A stretch of DNA of 64,000 nucleotides from Arsenophonus sp052174115 (GTDB taxonomy: Bacteria; Pseudomonadota; Gammaproteobacteria; Enterobacterales; Enterobacteriaceae), in NCBI GenBank assembly GCA_052174115.1, contig JBQMRX010000001.1, forward strand, positions 434,001 through 498,000, given 5' to 3'. A program made the position numbers and the translations under genes. Numbering within the stretch: position 1 is the first letter of the stretch; each line of letters begins with the position of its first letter. The notes under the pieces were generated by a model, which was not told the origin of the DNA, made no database searches, and saw only the letters and a program-made list of their open reading frames with translations. This document shows, piece by piece, positions 10,810-21,634 of the stretch.

Positions 10810-13800
10810 TTTTTTAAGGAATCATATTGTGTATCTGATAGTCTGCATTTTATTTAATTTTTCATTTATTATTATACCTGCATTTGCAACTATTAATCTT
10901 AATGAAACACAAATTAAAAAAGAGATTAAACAACTTGAAACAAATAAAAATTCAAAAAATATAGAAATTATTCAGGCGTTACAGGGTGCTATAAATTGGC
11001 TGTCAGAAGCAGAAGAATCAGAAAAAAAAATTCATGATTATCAAGAAGCAATCTATAATTTTCCTAAAATCATAAAAGATTTACAACAACAATTTCTTAT
11101 TGAAAGAAATAAAACAATTACTATACCGACCAATATAACTATCCTTGAACTCGAGCAACGTATTGTTCAAACCAGTAGTCAATTACTTGATCAAGCTAGA
11201 AAAATTCAACAGGAACAAGATAAAAATCGTGAAATCAGCGACTCTCTTGTAACATTACCTCAACAAGTATTAGAATCTCGCCATTTACTTTCTGATTCTA
11301 TTTCACGATTACAATCTCTTCATTTTTCGATTTCTCCTTTAGCTGAAGCGCAATATAAATTAGCGAAAACAGAAGTAACAGCAAGAAAATTAAAAAGTAA
11401 TGAACTAGAAATAGCACAACTTTCAGCAAATAATCGACAAGAAATTGCTCACTTACGAATTGAACTTTTTAAAAAACGTTATCAGCGAATTGACAAAGAA
11501 CTTCAATTATTACGAAATCATCTAAACTTTCAGCGACAAGAAAAAGCACAACTCGCACTTAAACATACTGAAATGTTAGCCACACAAAGTAGTGAGCTTC
11601 CTAAATTTTTAATAGAACAATTACAATTAAATCGTAAATTATCACAACAACTTAATGAACAAGTATATAGAATAAATGATATTGAACAAAGGCAGCGCCA
11701 AACTTTAAGTGATATATTAACTGTTCGTCAAGCACTTGGAACAATTCGTGAACAAGCCCAATGGTTAAGTGGTTCAACTACTTTAGGTGAAGCATTACGA
11801 GCACAATTATATCATTTACCAGAAGTCCCAAAAAATCAACAAATTAATAGAGAGATCATCAACAAACAAGTTGATCGACTTAAATATCAAGATATGCTTG
11901 AAAATCTTAATTCTAACAATAAAAAAAATGAAAAAAAACAATTCGAAATAAAAAATTTCACGTTAGAACAAAGTCAAATTTATAACTCACTCATTAAAAC
12001 TAGAAGAGAATTATTAAGTTCAATAATTTCTAGTTATGGTACTGAGATATTAGAACTAACTAAGCTTAACGTTGAAGTAACACAGTTAATCGATACATTA
12101 ACAGAAATTAAAGATGCAACTCATCGTTATATGTTTTGGATTGCAGATACTGATCCTATAAATCTTAATTATCCAATTATAATACTAAAAGATTTAACTC
12201 AATTATTATCATTAGATACTTTATCTCAACTTAGTAGTGCAATTAAAATTATCTTCACTACTCAGGATAGTTTATTATACCTCCTTGTTGCTATTACTAT
12301 TGTAATTTTTAGTATAAGTACACATCAACATTATAATAATTTTCTTCTTCGTGCTAGTACGCGCATTGGTAAAGTAACACAAGATAGATTTATTTTAACT
12401 TTACAAACAGTATTTTGGTCAATTCTTATTGCACTTCCTTTACCTATTTTATGGTCAGCAATTGGTTATGGTTTACAAAACGTTTGGCAATTTCAAATGG
12501 CAACCGCTATTGGTTTTGGCGTTAGAGCAACAACACCAGTTTTATGGATATTTATGATTAGTGCTACTTTTGCATTACCAAATGGATTATTTATTTCTCA
12601 TTTTGGTTGGTCTGAAGAAAATGTAAAAAAAGCAATGCGTTACTATCAATTATCAATTTTTGTTATAGTTCCATTAATGATGACTTTAATTACGTTTGAA
12701 TATTATAATAATCGTGAATTTGCCACAAGTTTAGGTAGATTATGTTTCTTGTTACTCTGTATTTCGCTAAGTTTAATTACACGTAACCTTAAGCGAGTAG
12801 GTGTGCCACTTTATTTAAATCGTCATGGATCTGGTGAAAATACAATTAATAATATATTATGGTTATTATTAATTATAGCACCAATTTTTTCCGCAGTTGC
12901 AGCGCTATTAGGTTACCTTTCAACATCTCAAGAACTTTTAGCTAGACTAGAAACTTCTGTTGCAATTTGGTTTTTTTTATTAATTATTTATCATATTATT
13001 CGTCGATGGATGTCTATCCAACGACGTAAAATTGCTTTTGAAAGAGCAAAACAACGTCGAGCTAATATCCTCGCTCAACGGGCAAAAGATGAAGATGATA
13101 TTACTAGTAGTATTAATAGTAGTGGTGAGGGAATAGTTGATATTGAAGAAAGCACAATTGATTTAGATACAATTAGTACGCAATCTCTTGGTTTAGTGCG
13201 CTCTATTCTTACTATGATAGCATTAGTTTCATTGATTTTAATTTGGTCTGAGTTACATTCAGCATTTTCTTTTCTAGAAAATATTCAGCTTTGGAATGTA
13301 ACTACCGCTATTAATGGTGTAGATACTATTCAGTTTATTACTCTAAGTTCTTTATTTATTACTATTCTTATTATTATAATTACCGCCCAATTAATTAGAA
13401 ATTTTCCAGCATTATTAGAACTTGCTTTGTTACAACATCTTGATTTAACACCAGGAACGGGCTATGCAATTATTACTTTAACTAAATATATTATTGCGCT
13501 TATAGGTAGTTTAATTGGATTTTCTATGCTTGGAATTGAGTGGTCAAAATTACAATGGTTGATTGCAGCGATGGGAGTTGGATTGGGTTTTGGTTTACAA
13601 GAAATCTTCGCTAATATTATCTCTGGTTTAATGATCTTATTTGAAAAACCAATTCGTATTGGTGATACTGTCACTATTCGTGATTTAACGGGAAGTATTA
13701 CTAAAATCAATACTAGAGCAACAACCTTAACAGATTGGGATCGTAAAGAAATTATTGTTCCTAATAAGGCATTTATTACCGAACAATTCATTAATTGGTC

Positions 13801-14179
13801 ATTATCTGATACTATTACTCGTATCGTTTTAACTATTCCAGCACCTGCTGAAATAGATAGTACTAAAATTAGTCAAATTTTACTTAATTCAGCGAAAAAA
13901 ACGTTAATGATTTTAACTAATCCAACACCTGAAGTATATCTTGTTAACTTAGAACAAGGTATACAAATTTTTGAATTACGTATATATGTTGCAGAAATGG
14001 GACATCGAATGCCAGCTCGTCATGAAGTTCATCAAAATATATTAGTTAGTTTTACTAAGCATGGAATTAAATTACCATTTCCTCCGTTTCAAACAAAAAT
14101 TAATATAACTAGTGATAATATATTACAATGTACTAAAAAAAATAAATCTGAAAATAAATCAACAAAAAAATCAATATAA
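10796..14179 (+). CDS. mscM: MscM, large MscS-family mechanosensitive channel
   Basis: Miniconductance mechanosensitive channel (YjeP type) that releases solutes on hypo-osmotic shock. The 1127-residue protein has a signal peptide (hydrophobic residues about 10-28, likely cleavage after AFA), a Gln/Glu-rich coiled-coil periplasmic domain up to about residue 480, and a series of membrane helices from about 490. The C-terminal MscS core has the pore helix GVGLGFGLQEIFANIISGLM near residues 926-945, then FEKPIRIGDTVTIRDLTG. The C-terminal cytosolic domain ends with RMPARHEVHQN and KLPFPPFQ. Full length, with no lesion. It is by far the largest gene of the window, a notable survivor beside so many losses. 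Confidence 0.95.
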   Translation: MDLSNFLRNHIVYLIVCILFNFSFIIIPAFATINLNETQIKKEIKQLETNKNSKNIEIIQALQGAINWLSEAEESEKKIHDYQEAIYNFPKIIKDLQQQFLIERNKTITIPTNITILELEQRIVQTSSQLLDQARKIQQEQDKNREISDSLVTLPQQVLESRHLLSDSISRLQSLHFSISPLAEAQYKLAKTEVTARKLKSNELEIAQLSANNRQEIAHLRIELFKKRYQRIDKELQLLRNHLNFQRQEKAQLALKHTEMLATQSSELPKFLIEQLQLNRKLSQQLNEQVYRINDIEQRQRQTLSDILTVRQALGTIREQAQWLSGSTTLGEALRAQLYHLPEVPKNQQINREIINKQVDRLKYQDMLENLNSNNKKNEKKQFEIKNFTLEQSQIYNSLIKTRRELLSSIISSYGTEILELTKLNVEVTQLIDTLTEIKDATHRYMFWIADTDPINLNYPIIILKDLTQLLSLDTLSQLSSAIKIIFTTQDSLLYLLVAITIVIFSISTHQHYNNFLLRASTRIGKVTQDRFILTLQTVFWSILIALPLPILWSAIGYGLQNVWQFQMATAIGFGVRATTPVLWIFMISATFALPNGLFISHFGWSEENVKKAMRYYQLSIFVIVPLMMTLITFEYYNNREFATSLGRLCFLLLCISLSLITRNLKRVGVPLYLNRHGSGENTINNILWLLLIIAPIFSAVAALLGYLSTSQELLARLETSVAIWFFLLIIYHIIRRWMSIQRRKIAFERAKQRRANILAQRAKDEDDITSSINSSGEGIVDIEESTIDLDTISTQSLGLVRSILTMIALVSLILIWSELHSAFSFLENIQLWNVTTAINGVDTIQFITLSSLFITILIIIITAQLIRNFPALLELALLQHLDLTPGTGYAIITLTKYIIALIGSLIGFSMLGIEWSKLQWLIAAMGVGLGFGLQEIFANIISGLMILFEKPIRIGDTVTIRDLTGSITKINTRATTLTDWDRKEIIVPNKAFITEQFINWSLSDTITRIVLTIPAPAEIDSTKISQILLNSAKKTLMILTNPTPEVYLVNLEQGIQIFELRIYVAEMGHRMPARHEVHQNILVSFTKHGIKLPFPPFQTKINITSDNILQCTKKNKSENKSTKKSI

Positions 14180-16025
14180 TTATAAATTATAATAAACTTC
14201 TACTATTAAATAATGTAAAATACATCATAAATACTTAAAAGTAATATTATTTACATATAATTGATTTAATTAAAATATTTTAATATAAAGTTTATTTATA
14301 ATATTTCTTCTATCTTTTTATCAGAAAATTTTATTAATTTTATAATTAAATTTTTGATTTTTTGTTACTTTTAAAAAAATAATAATTAACTGTACATTAT
14401 ATTTTGTAATTAATATAATATCATTTTATACATAAAATTTAAATAATTTTAAATTTTAACATCATCTTTAAATTATTTTTAATATATTTAAGAATAGATA
14501 AAATTAATTTTTATATTTTTATTATATTACTATTAATACTATACTTCACATTAATATTAAATTATTTTAATATATATAATTAAATTCTAATGTACAATAA
14601 TAATAAAATTTATGATTATTTCAATAAATTTTATTTAAAATTAATTAATTAACATTACATATATCATTATGGTATTAATATTTTTTATTCATAAAATACT
14701 ATTAGATAGTACTTTAATAACATTCTATTAAAGGATTATGATTATCTTTAAGTTAAAACTATTTATATGTATTAACAATACTTAAATTATATGTTTATAT
14801 TATTTGAGTAAATATTTTAAATAAAAATAATTTATTTATGGTTTTTTATGATTCTTATTAATAGAAATATTTTATGATAATTTATGTTAAATTTTATTAT
14901 TAAATTATTAATTTTATTATAAAGAAAATTAAAAATCATAAAATAGTTTAATAAATATATTATCTGTATTAATTTTTTTAAAAAACACTAATATAGCTAA
15001 TTTATAAAATAATTTTTATTATAAAAATTATTATTAATATAATCTATTTTTATTTATTTTTTTTAAATATTATTTTTTTAATTTAATTAAAAAGAAAATA
15101 AACACAACTTATATCCTCTGTTACTAATAATTTTAGAATCAATAAATAACAAAAAAACTAAATTTTTAAAAATATTTTTATTTTTAATTTTATTGATTAA
15201 TTAAAATTTATCTATTAAATAATAAGCTTAATAGAATATTTAAGTCATCAAATTTCATCGAATAAAACTTATAAATAATAAATAATATTTAATATTATAT
15301 TTTAAACAAATACTCTATTTATATTAGAGAGATTCTATCATAATTAAATATAATTATATAAGCATTAATATTTTAATATTTTGTATAAAGGATATGAGAA
15401 ATATAATAAATCTAATTTAAATTTAAAACAAAATATATTATTATTTTTTAGTTAAAAAATATTAATTAATAAAAAAAATTAAATAAAATATTATATCATA
15501 TAATATTTTATTTTAAAATTTAAAAAACATTATTTAGATAATTAAAAATAATGTTTTCTTTTTTTTTAAAAGATAAAAAATTTATGAATATCCTATTTAT
15601 ACCCACTAATTAAAATTTATTTTATTTATTTGAAATAAACGACATAAGAAAATTTATAAATAATTTTATTTTTTAATTTATTTAATATTAAACTAACTAA
15701 TTATTTATTTAGTTAAATAAATATGTTAAAATAAAATTTATTTTAAATAATTAACATAATAACATAAAATTTTAATAAATATATTAAATCTGTAAATTTT
15801 ACATATATACAATAATATTTCAATGATAAGCATATTAATGAAAAATATTATCAATAAATTTAAAATTGATAAATTAATATTTATTATTAAATAGCATATA
15901 AAATTACAATATTAAAATTTATACTATAGATTTCAATAAATAATCGCTAATAATAACCCGTTTATTTAAATTTAAAATATTTAATAAATTTAATCACTCA
16001 TAATATTGAATTAAAATTCAAGTAA

Positions 16026-16905
16026 ATACTTTGCTGAATATTCAAATAGAAATTAGATGACATGTAATAATGTTAATAAAATAATTTAATAATAAACATA
16101 TAAACTTTAATATTTTCGATTTATTCAGTTTATTTTATATATTAAACTAATATATAATTTTTATATTTATCATTATTAATTATTTTAATAAATTAAAGTA
16201 TCTTTAATTTTTGAGTTAAAATTAATATTTTTTTATTTTATTAATTTTAAAAATAACTTAATATTAATTAATAATATTATTAATAATTTAATAAATTATA
16301 TTATATTTTAATTTAAATATTATTTAGTAATATATCTATGTTACTAGATAATATTATTAATTTTATTATAATTAAGTTTTAATTGTAGCAATTTTATTAA
16401 TTATTAAATTATATTTTATTAAGTTAATACTTTTGAAATATCTAACTTTATTCTTTAGAGAAAATTATATTTATAATAGCTTAAATCTTTATATATAAGT
16501 AATTTACTTTTTTATAGTTAATGATCATGTATCACAAGTATGTTTTTAAAAATAAAATTTTTATTTTTAATATCATAAATTAAAATATTTATATGTGCTT
16601 CTTTATTATTTAATTTCTATCTAATAATAGAATTATTGTATTTTATTAATTAAAATTTATAAATAAAAATAATTAATAATTTAATGTTAATTTAAATAAA
16701 CATTAGATATATATATGTTAAAAATTAACAGTATTATTTTAGATATATTTAAATATTAAATTTCTATTTGATATATAAAATAATATTTAATAAAAATATA
16801 ATACAATATATAATTATTTTATATTAAATTAAAAATAATAAAAAAATTAAAATCACTAATATAATTAATTAATTGTCAATATTTAAATATTGACAATTAA
16901 TTAAT
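16026..16905 (+). repeat. Diverged direct repeat, copy A
   Basis: Base-by-base reading shows that this stretch aligns with 20882-21634 on the same strand. The best block is around 16110-16220 (shared core taatattttc, then attcag, then ttattttatatatt, then taatatata, later gagttaaaatt / aagttaaaatt). A second block is around 16485-16630. By eye the good blocks agree at roughly three of four positions. Copy A appears to carry an extra ~130 bp before its terminal palindrome. No coding frame is shared. Boundaries are approximate. Confidence 0.5.
16864..16905. repeat. 42-bp perfect palindrome
   Basis: Two 21-nt arms with no spacer and no mismatch. The central 20 bases are gtcaatatttaaatattgac and the flanks are attaatta-type repeats. 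It closes repeat copy A. It lacks a following T-run on either side, so it is not an ordinary terminator. Its role is unknown. Confidence 0.85.
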
Positions 16906-17595
16906 ATTTTTAAAGATTAACTTATTAGAAATAATTGATAATAAAATATCACAATAAAATAACAAAAATTATAATTAAACTAAAAATATTTAATATCATA
17001 AATATAATTTCATTATTAATAATAATAAATTAGGATTTATTACTTATTTTTTAAAAATCTAAAAATAAATAATTAAAAATAAAATATATATTTTATTAAA
17101 ATTTTTTATAATTAATTTAAATTATAAATTATTATTTTTTGATAAAATTATAATTATCATATAATTATAATGATAATTAAATATAAAATATTAATAATTG
17201 AATTATTTTTATTAATTTTGTTTTTAAAATAAAGAATATTATTCTTTTATAAAAAATATAAATAAATTAATAATGAACACTTAAACATATATTTATAACT
17301 TTTTTAAAAATTATAAATTCATTACTTTTATCATATTTCTAAATATAAAATAGATTGAGAATTTATATTATACAAAAGATTAATAATATAAATGATATTA
17401 AAATATTAATTTATTTTTTAAATATAATTAAATATTTTTAATTATTAATTGAGCTATAATATTATTTTAATATTATATAAATAATGTTTTTATTATCATA
17501 AATTACTATTAATTTTTAATTAGAAAAATTTAAAATACTATAAATTGATAGGTTTATTTTTTTTAAAAAATAATATTAAATTTATAATTTCAGTA

Positions 17596-17638
17596 TTTTA
17601 GTTATTTTTAGGAAAGATTTCCTAAAAAATAACTAAAA
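17596..17638. repeat. Long imperfect inverted repeat with G/C pairs
   Basis: Left arm 17596-17615 pairs with 17618-17638 over 20 bp with a single bulged A (T5 against A6); the inner part is taggaaa / tttccta. It lies about 400 bp past the relic end of uvrD on the minus strand. It may be an old bidirectional terminator of uvrD, though no clean U-tract follows. Confidence 0.4.
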
Positions 17639-18040
17639 CAAAATAAATCATAGATATATTAAATTATTTTATTAAATTATTGCAATTTTTTGATAAAAAA
17701 CACTAAATTAATAGCAATAAAAATAAAAATAAATTAATTAAAGTTTACAGTAATACATATAAGAGACACTTTTATAAAAAATAAAAATAAACTAACAAAC
17801 TATTTATATTTTTATTATTCTAATAATAAAAATATAAATATATAAATTATTTTATTATTAAAAATAATAAACTATTAATACTTTAATATCAATTAATTTA
17901 AAAAATAATTTAATAATTATTTTAATTAAATTTTTACCATTTATCATTATTTTAATAAAAAATATTAAAAGAATCAATACAACAACTATTAATTTTTATA
18001 TTCATTAAAAATAAAATGGATTGATAAATATACTATTTTT

Positions 18041-18172
18041 AAAAACAACTTATAAACAACAATAATTATCATCTCCAATTAAATTAATAATGATTCCTTT
18101 ACCAAATTTAGAATGATAAATTTATTATTCTAATCTATAATTACTATTATTTTGAATAATTATAATATAAAA
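18041..18172 (-). pseudogene. Decayed in-frame relic of the UvrD C-terminal domain
   Basis: Reading on past the uvrD stop in the same frame gives, about 12 codons later, YRLE**IYHSKFGKGIII and then NLIGDDNYCCL*VVF. This aligns without gaps to the E. coli UvrD C-terminal Tudor-like domain (YKLGQRVRHAKFGEGTIV, then LQVAF). Three TAA codons follow the terminal TAA; at least two fall where E. coli has Gln, as CAA-to-TAA changes would give. No frameshift is needed. The region therefore encoded the last part of UvrD until recently and is now untranslated. Confidence 0.75.
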
Positions 18173-20146
18173 TTATTTATAATTAAAAAAATGTGAACTA
18201 ATTGTATTTAAACAAATTTTTTTAATACATTCTACTGGTAATTCATCAATAAAACGAGAAGGACGATGATAAACTTCTTTACCATATAAAAACCGGCTTT
18301 TTGCATAAGTTAATGTTAATCTCTTCATTGCTCGTGTTAGCCCAACATAAGCTAACCGTCGTTCTTCTGCTAATCGTTTGCTTTCTTTCATGCTCATTTG
18401 ACTTGGAAATACACCTTCTTCCATGCCAACAATAAAAACTAATGGAAATTCTAGACCTTTTGCTGAATGAAGAGTCATTAATTGAACTGAATCCTGATGT
18501 AATTCAATTTGAACTTCTCCTTGTTCTAATGCAACATAAGATAAAAATGCTTGTAATGAAATTAAATTTTGATCTTCTTTTTGATAAGTAAATTGATGAG
18601 TAGCAGTGATTAATTCTTTAAGATTTTCAATACGTGATTTTGATTTTTCATTCTTTTCTTGATTATACATTGCCATTAGACCTGAGTTATGAATAACTCG
18701 ATCAGTTTGATCGTATAATGGCATATCTATAATTTCTTTAGCTAATGTGTCAATTAACTCGAGAAATTTTTTAATAGCACTAATAGCCTTATTACTAAGA
18801 ATTTTTTTATTTAATAAAAATTTACAACTTTCCCAAAGAGTAAATTGTTTTTTACCCGCCGTCTGACGAATAATCTTTAATGTTTGTTCCCCTATACCTC
18901 GAGTTGGTGTATTAACTACTCGTTCAAATGATGAATCATCATTGCGATTGGAAATTAAACGTAAATAAGAAAGTACATCTTTAATTTCTTGACGTTGAAA
19001 AAAACGCTGACCTCCATAAATACAATAAGAAATTGAAGACTGCAATAAAACGTCTTCAATAACACGTGATTGTGCATTATTTCGATAAAGAATCGCGCAT
19101 TTTTTTAAAGCACCACCTTTCTTATGCCATTCTTTTATACAATTAACAACATATCTGGCCTCATCTAAGTCATTAAAACCACAATAAAGAGAAATTGGTT
19201 CACCATCAACTCCATCTGTCCAAAGATTTTTTCCTAACCTATTATTATTATTAGCAATTAATGCATTAGCTGACTTTAAAATATTATTAGTAGAACGATA
19301 ATTTTGTTCTAATCTGATGGTTTTTACTGCCTGAAAATCTTTCAAAAAACGTTTAATATTTTCTGTTTGTGCGCCTCGCCAACCATAAATTGATTGATCA
19401 TCATCTCCAACAATCATCACTTTACTGGTATTACCAGCCAAAATGCGCATCCAAGAATATTGAATACTATTAGTATCTTGAAATTCATCAATCAAAATAT
19501 TTGTAAAACGATTAGAATAATATTGTAATAAATTTGATTTATTCAAACATAAGTCATGAGAACGTAATAAAAGCTCAGCAAAATCAACTAATCCAGATCT
19601 ATCACAAACTTTCTGATAAGCTTGATAAATTTGTAACCAAATTATTTCTGTTGGATTATTATAACTTTTAATACACTGTGATCGTAATCCTTTATCTTTT
19701 TTTGCATTAATATACCACATAGCTTGACGTGCTGACCACTTACTTTCATCTAAATTAATTTCTTTAATAATTCTACGAATTAAACGATATTGATCATCAT
19801 TATCTAAAACTTGGAAATCTTTTGGTAAATTAGCCTCTAAATAATTAACTCGTAACATACGATGTGCTAAGCAATGAAAAGTACCTAACCACATACTATT
19901 TTGATCACCGCCTAATAATGCATTAATACGTTGACGTATTTCAATCGCAGCTTTATTAGTAAATGTTACTGCCATAATAGAAAAAGGTGAAACTTTGTTA
20001 ACAATAAGTAACCAAATTATTCGATAAACAAGTACCAATGTTTTACCACTACCAGCACCAGCAAGTATTAGCATATTTGTTTGAGGTGCGACAACAGCCT
20101 CGCGTTGTTTATCATTTAAATTTTTAAGTAAATATAATATATTCAT
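18173..20146 (-). CDS. uvrD: UvrD (DNA helicase II), truncated at the C-terminus
   Basis: Superfamily 1A 3'-to-5' DNA helicase of nucleotide excision and mismatch repair. The N-terminus MNILYLLKNLNDKQREAV and the Walker A GAGSGKT match UvrD rather than Rep. Other helicase motifs are visible: VTFTNKAA (Ia), LIDEFQDTN (II), GDDDQSIYGWRGA (III), EQNYRST (IV), LMTLHSAKGLEF (V) and VGLTRAM (VI). The start is ATG 20146, which aligns with E. coli; two more codons upstream are possible. It has 657 residues against 720: the frame stops right after YGKEVYHRPSRFIDELP, so the helicase core is complete but the C-terminal domain is lost (see the relic downstream). Upstream yigB and xerC are gone. Confidence 0.95.
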   Translation of the reverse strand: MNILYLLKNLNDKQREAVVAPQTNMLILAGAGSGKTLVLVYRIIWLLIVNKVSPFSIMAVTFTNKAAIEIRQRINALLGGDQNSMWLGTFHCLAHRMLRVNYLEANLPKDFQVLDNDDQYRLIRRIIKEINLDESKWSARQAMWYINAKKDKGLRSQCIKSYNNPTEIIWLQIYQAYQKVCDRSGLVDFAELLLRSHDLCLNKSNLLQYYSNRFTNILIDEFQDTNSIQYSWMRILAGNTSKVMIVGDDDQSIYGWRGAQTENIKRFLKDFQAVKTIRLEQNYRSTNNILKSANALIANNNNRLGKNLWTDGVDGEPISLYCGFNDLDEARYVVNCIKEWHKKGGALKKCAILYRNNAQSRVIEDVLLQSSISYCIYGGQRFFQRQEIKDVLSYLRLISNRNDDSSFERVVNTPTRGIGEQTLKIIRQTAGKKQFTLWESCKFLLNKKILSNKAISAIKKFLELIDTLAKEIIDMPLYDQTDRVIHNSGLMAMYNQEKNEKSKSRIENLKELITATHQFTYQKEDQNLISLQAFLSYVALEQGEVQIELHQDSVQLMTLHSAKGLEFPLVFIVGMEEGVFPSQMSMKESKRLAEERRLAYVGLTRAMKRLTLTYAKSRFLYGKEVYHRPSRFIDELPVECIKKICLNTISSHFFNYK

Positions 20147-20881
20147 AATCATTATTAAATTAATAAAATTATTAATTAATCACTATTATCTTCTTATTTA
20201 GATAAGAAAATAATAGTAGTATAATTAAATGAAATTAAATAAATTATCTTAAAATTAAAAATATTTTATTTTTATTGATTATTAGTAAATAAATATTGTT
20301 AATATTTATTCAAGAATTTTATATAATATTCTATAATATAACTTAAATATTTATAATATCTATTTTTAAAATTATTACTTATATATAAGAATTTAATTAA
20401 TGCAATATTAATTTTTTATAATAAGAAAATTAATATTATTAAATAATTTATTCACTTAATTTAAGTAAATTTTAAAGTAAATCAAAAAATAATAATATAA
20501 TTTAAAAAAAAGATTTATATTATTGTTAATAATTAATTTTACTAAATTTTTTTATTAAAATAAATAAATTCTTATTAATTATTTTTTTAATTATATAAAT
20601 TTGATGAAATAAATAAAATATGACATTATATTTCTTTCTACTAAGAGATTTTATTGATTTAATTATCATATTTATTAAATAGATTATTATACTAATAAAT
20701 AAATTTAATTATTTTTATAAAATTATTAATTATATGCAATTATTTCAATAATATCTAATAGTTATTAATTAATATCTATTTAGAATTTAATTTATTTTAT
20801 TAAATAAAAAATTAATTAGAAAAAAAATATTTAAATATATTGATTATTTTTAATATTGATATAAAAAAAATTTAGATAATT

Positions 20882-21634
20882 GTTACTTTGAATATTTAAA
20901 TAAAAATTATATAGTATTTAATAATATCAATAAATTTATTAAAAATAACAGACATATTTTTTTAATATTTTCAATATATTCAGCTTATTTTATATATTGA
21001 ATTAATATATAGTATTTAGATTTAATATTATTAATTTATTTTAATATATTATACTATTTGTTATTTTTAAGTTAAAATTTGATTTTATTATTTTCATTAA
21101 TTATTAAAATAATTTAATATTTATTACTAGTTATTTTAATGAACAAAATTATTGAATTTTATTTCTCTTCATGTATTATTCAATAATATAGATATATTAT
21201 TAAAATTTTTTATTACTAATTTTTATAATTAATTTTAATATAGTAATTTATTTAATTATTAAATTATTTTTTTTAAAATTAACGATAACTATATTTTACA
21301 TTATACATTGTTATCTTTTATATTATTTAATTTTCGATATTTATATTAAAACTACATAGTTTATTCAATTATATAATAAATGAAATTACATTTATTTAAA
21401 TTTAATTCTCTTTATATAAATAATTTAATCACATTATGATCAATGATATGTAGTATAATTAAATTTATAAAATTATTTTTATATCTTTAATATTCTTAGT
21501 TAAATATTTACATGTATTTTTTAAATTTTTAATTTATATTATAGAATAAAATAATAAATAATTTTATTTGTTAAAAAATTAAAAATTGATATAATTAATT
21601 CATTATTTGATATATTAAATAATGAATTAATTAT
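20882..21634 (+). repeat. Diverged direct repeat, copy B
   Basis: Partner of the stretch at about 16026-16905, in the same orientation on the other side of uvrD. Shared anchors, in order, are tactttg near 20885, taatattttc, attcag, ttattttatatatt, taatatata, the agttaaaatt box, ctttatata, and an aaaaaattaaaa block directly before the terminal inverted repeat. No gene is evident in either copy. Identity is uneven and boundaries are approximate. Confidence 0.5.
21591..21634. repeat. 18-bp inverted repeat at the end of repeat copy B
   Basis: Arms 21591-21608 and 21617-21634 pair perfectly around an 8-nt A/T loop. The arms (ataattaattcattattt) resemble the outer part of the 42-bp palindrome at the end of copy A, so the two structures are probably homologous. 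Confidence 0.65.

Larger units (their letters stand above)
14180..18040. other. 3.9-kb gene desert with repeat copy A and palindromes
   Basis: No protein or RNA gene can be supported between the mscM and uvrD stops. The two flanking blocks are far apart in E. coli, so a rearrangement junction must lie here. The desert holds one copy of a diverged repeat (about 16026-16905), a 42-bp perfect palindrome at 16864-16905 and a long hairpin at 17596-17638, each listed separately. The rest is A/T sequence with stops in all frames. Confidence 0.6.

Noticed and set aside
13462..13791. 109-residue open frame antisense to mscM
   Set aside because: It is the shadow of the conserved MscS pore region on the other strand; the sense protein is certain.
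18173..20146. Calling the helicase Rep instead of UvrD
   Set aside because: The N-terminus LNDKQREAV, the GKEVYHRPSRFI end and the dapF-side context are those of UvrD; Rep would lie near trxA and starts differently.
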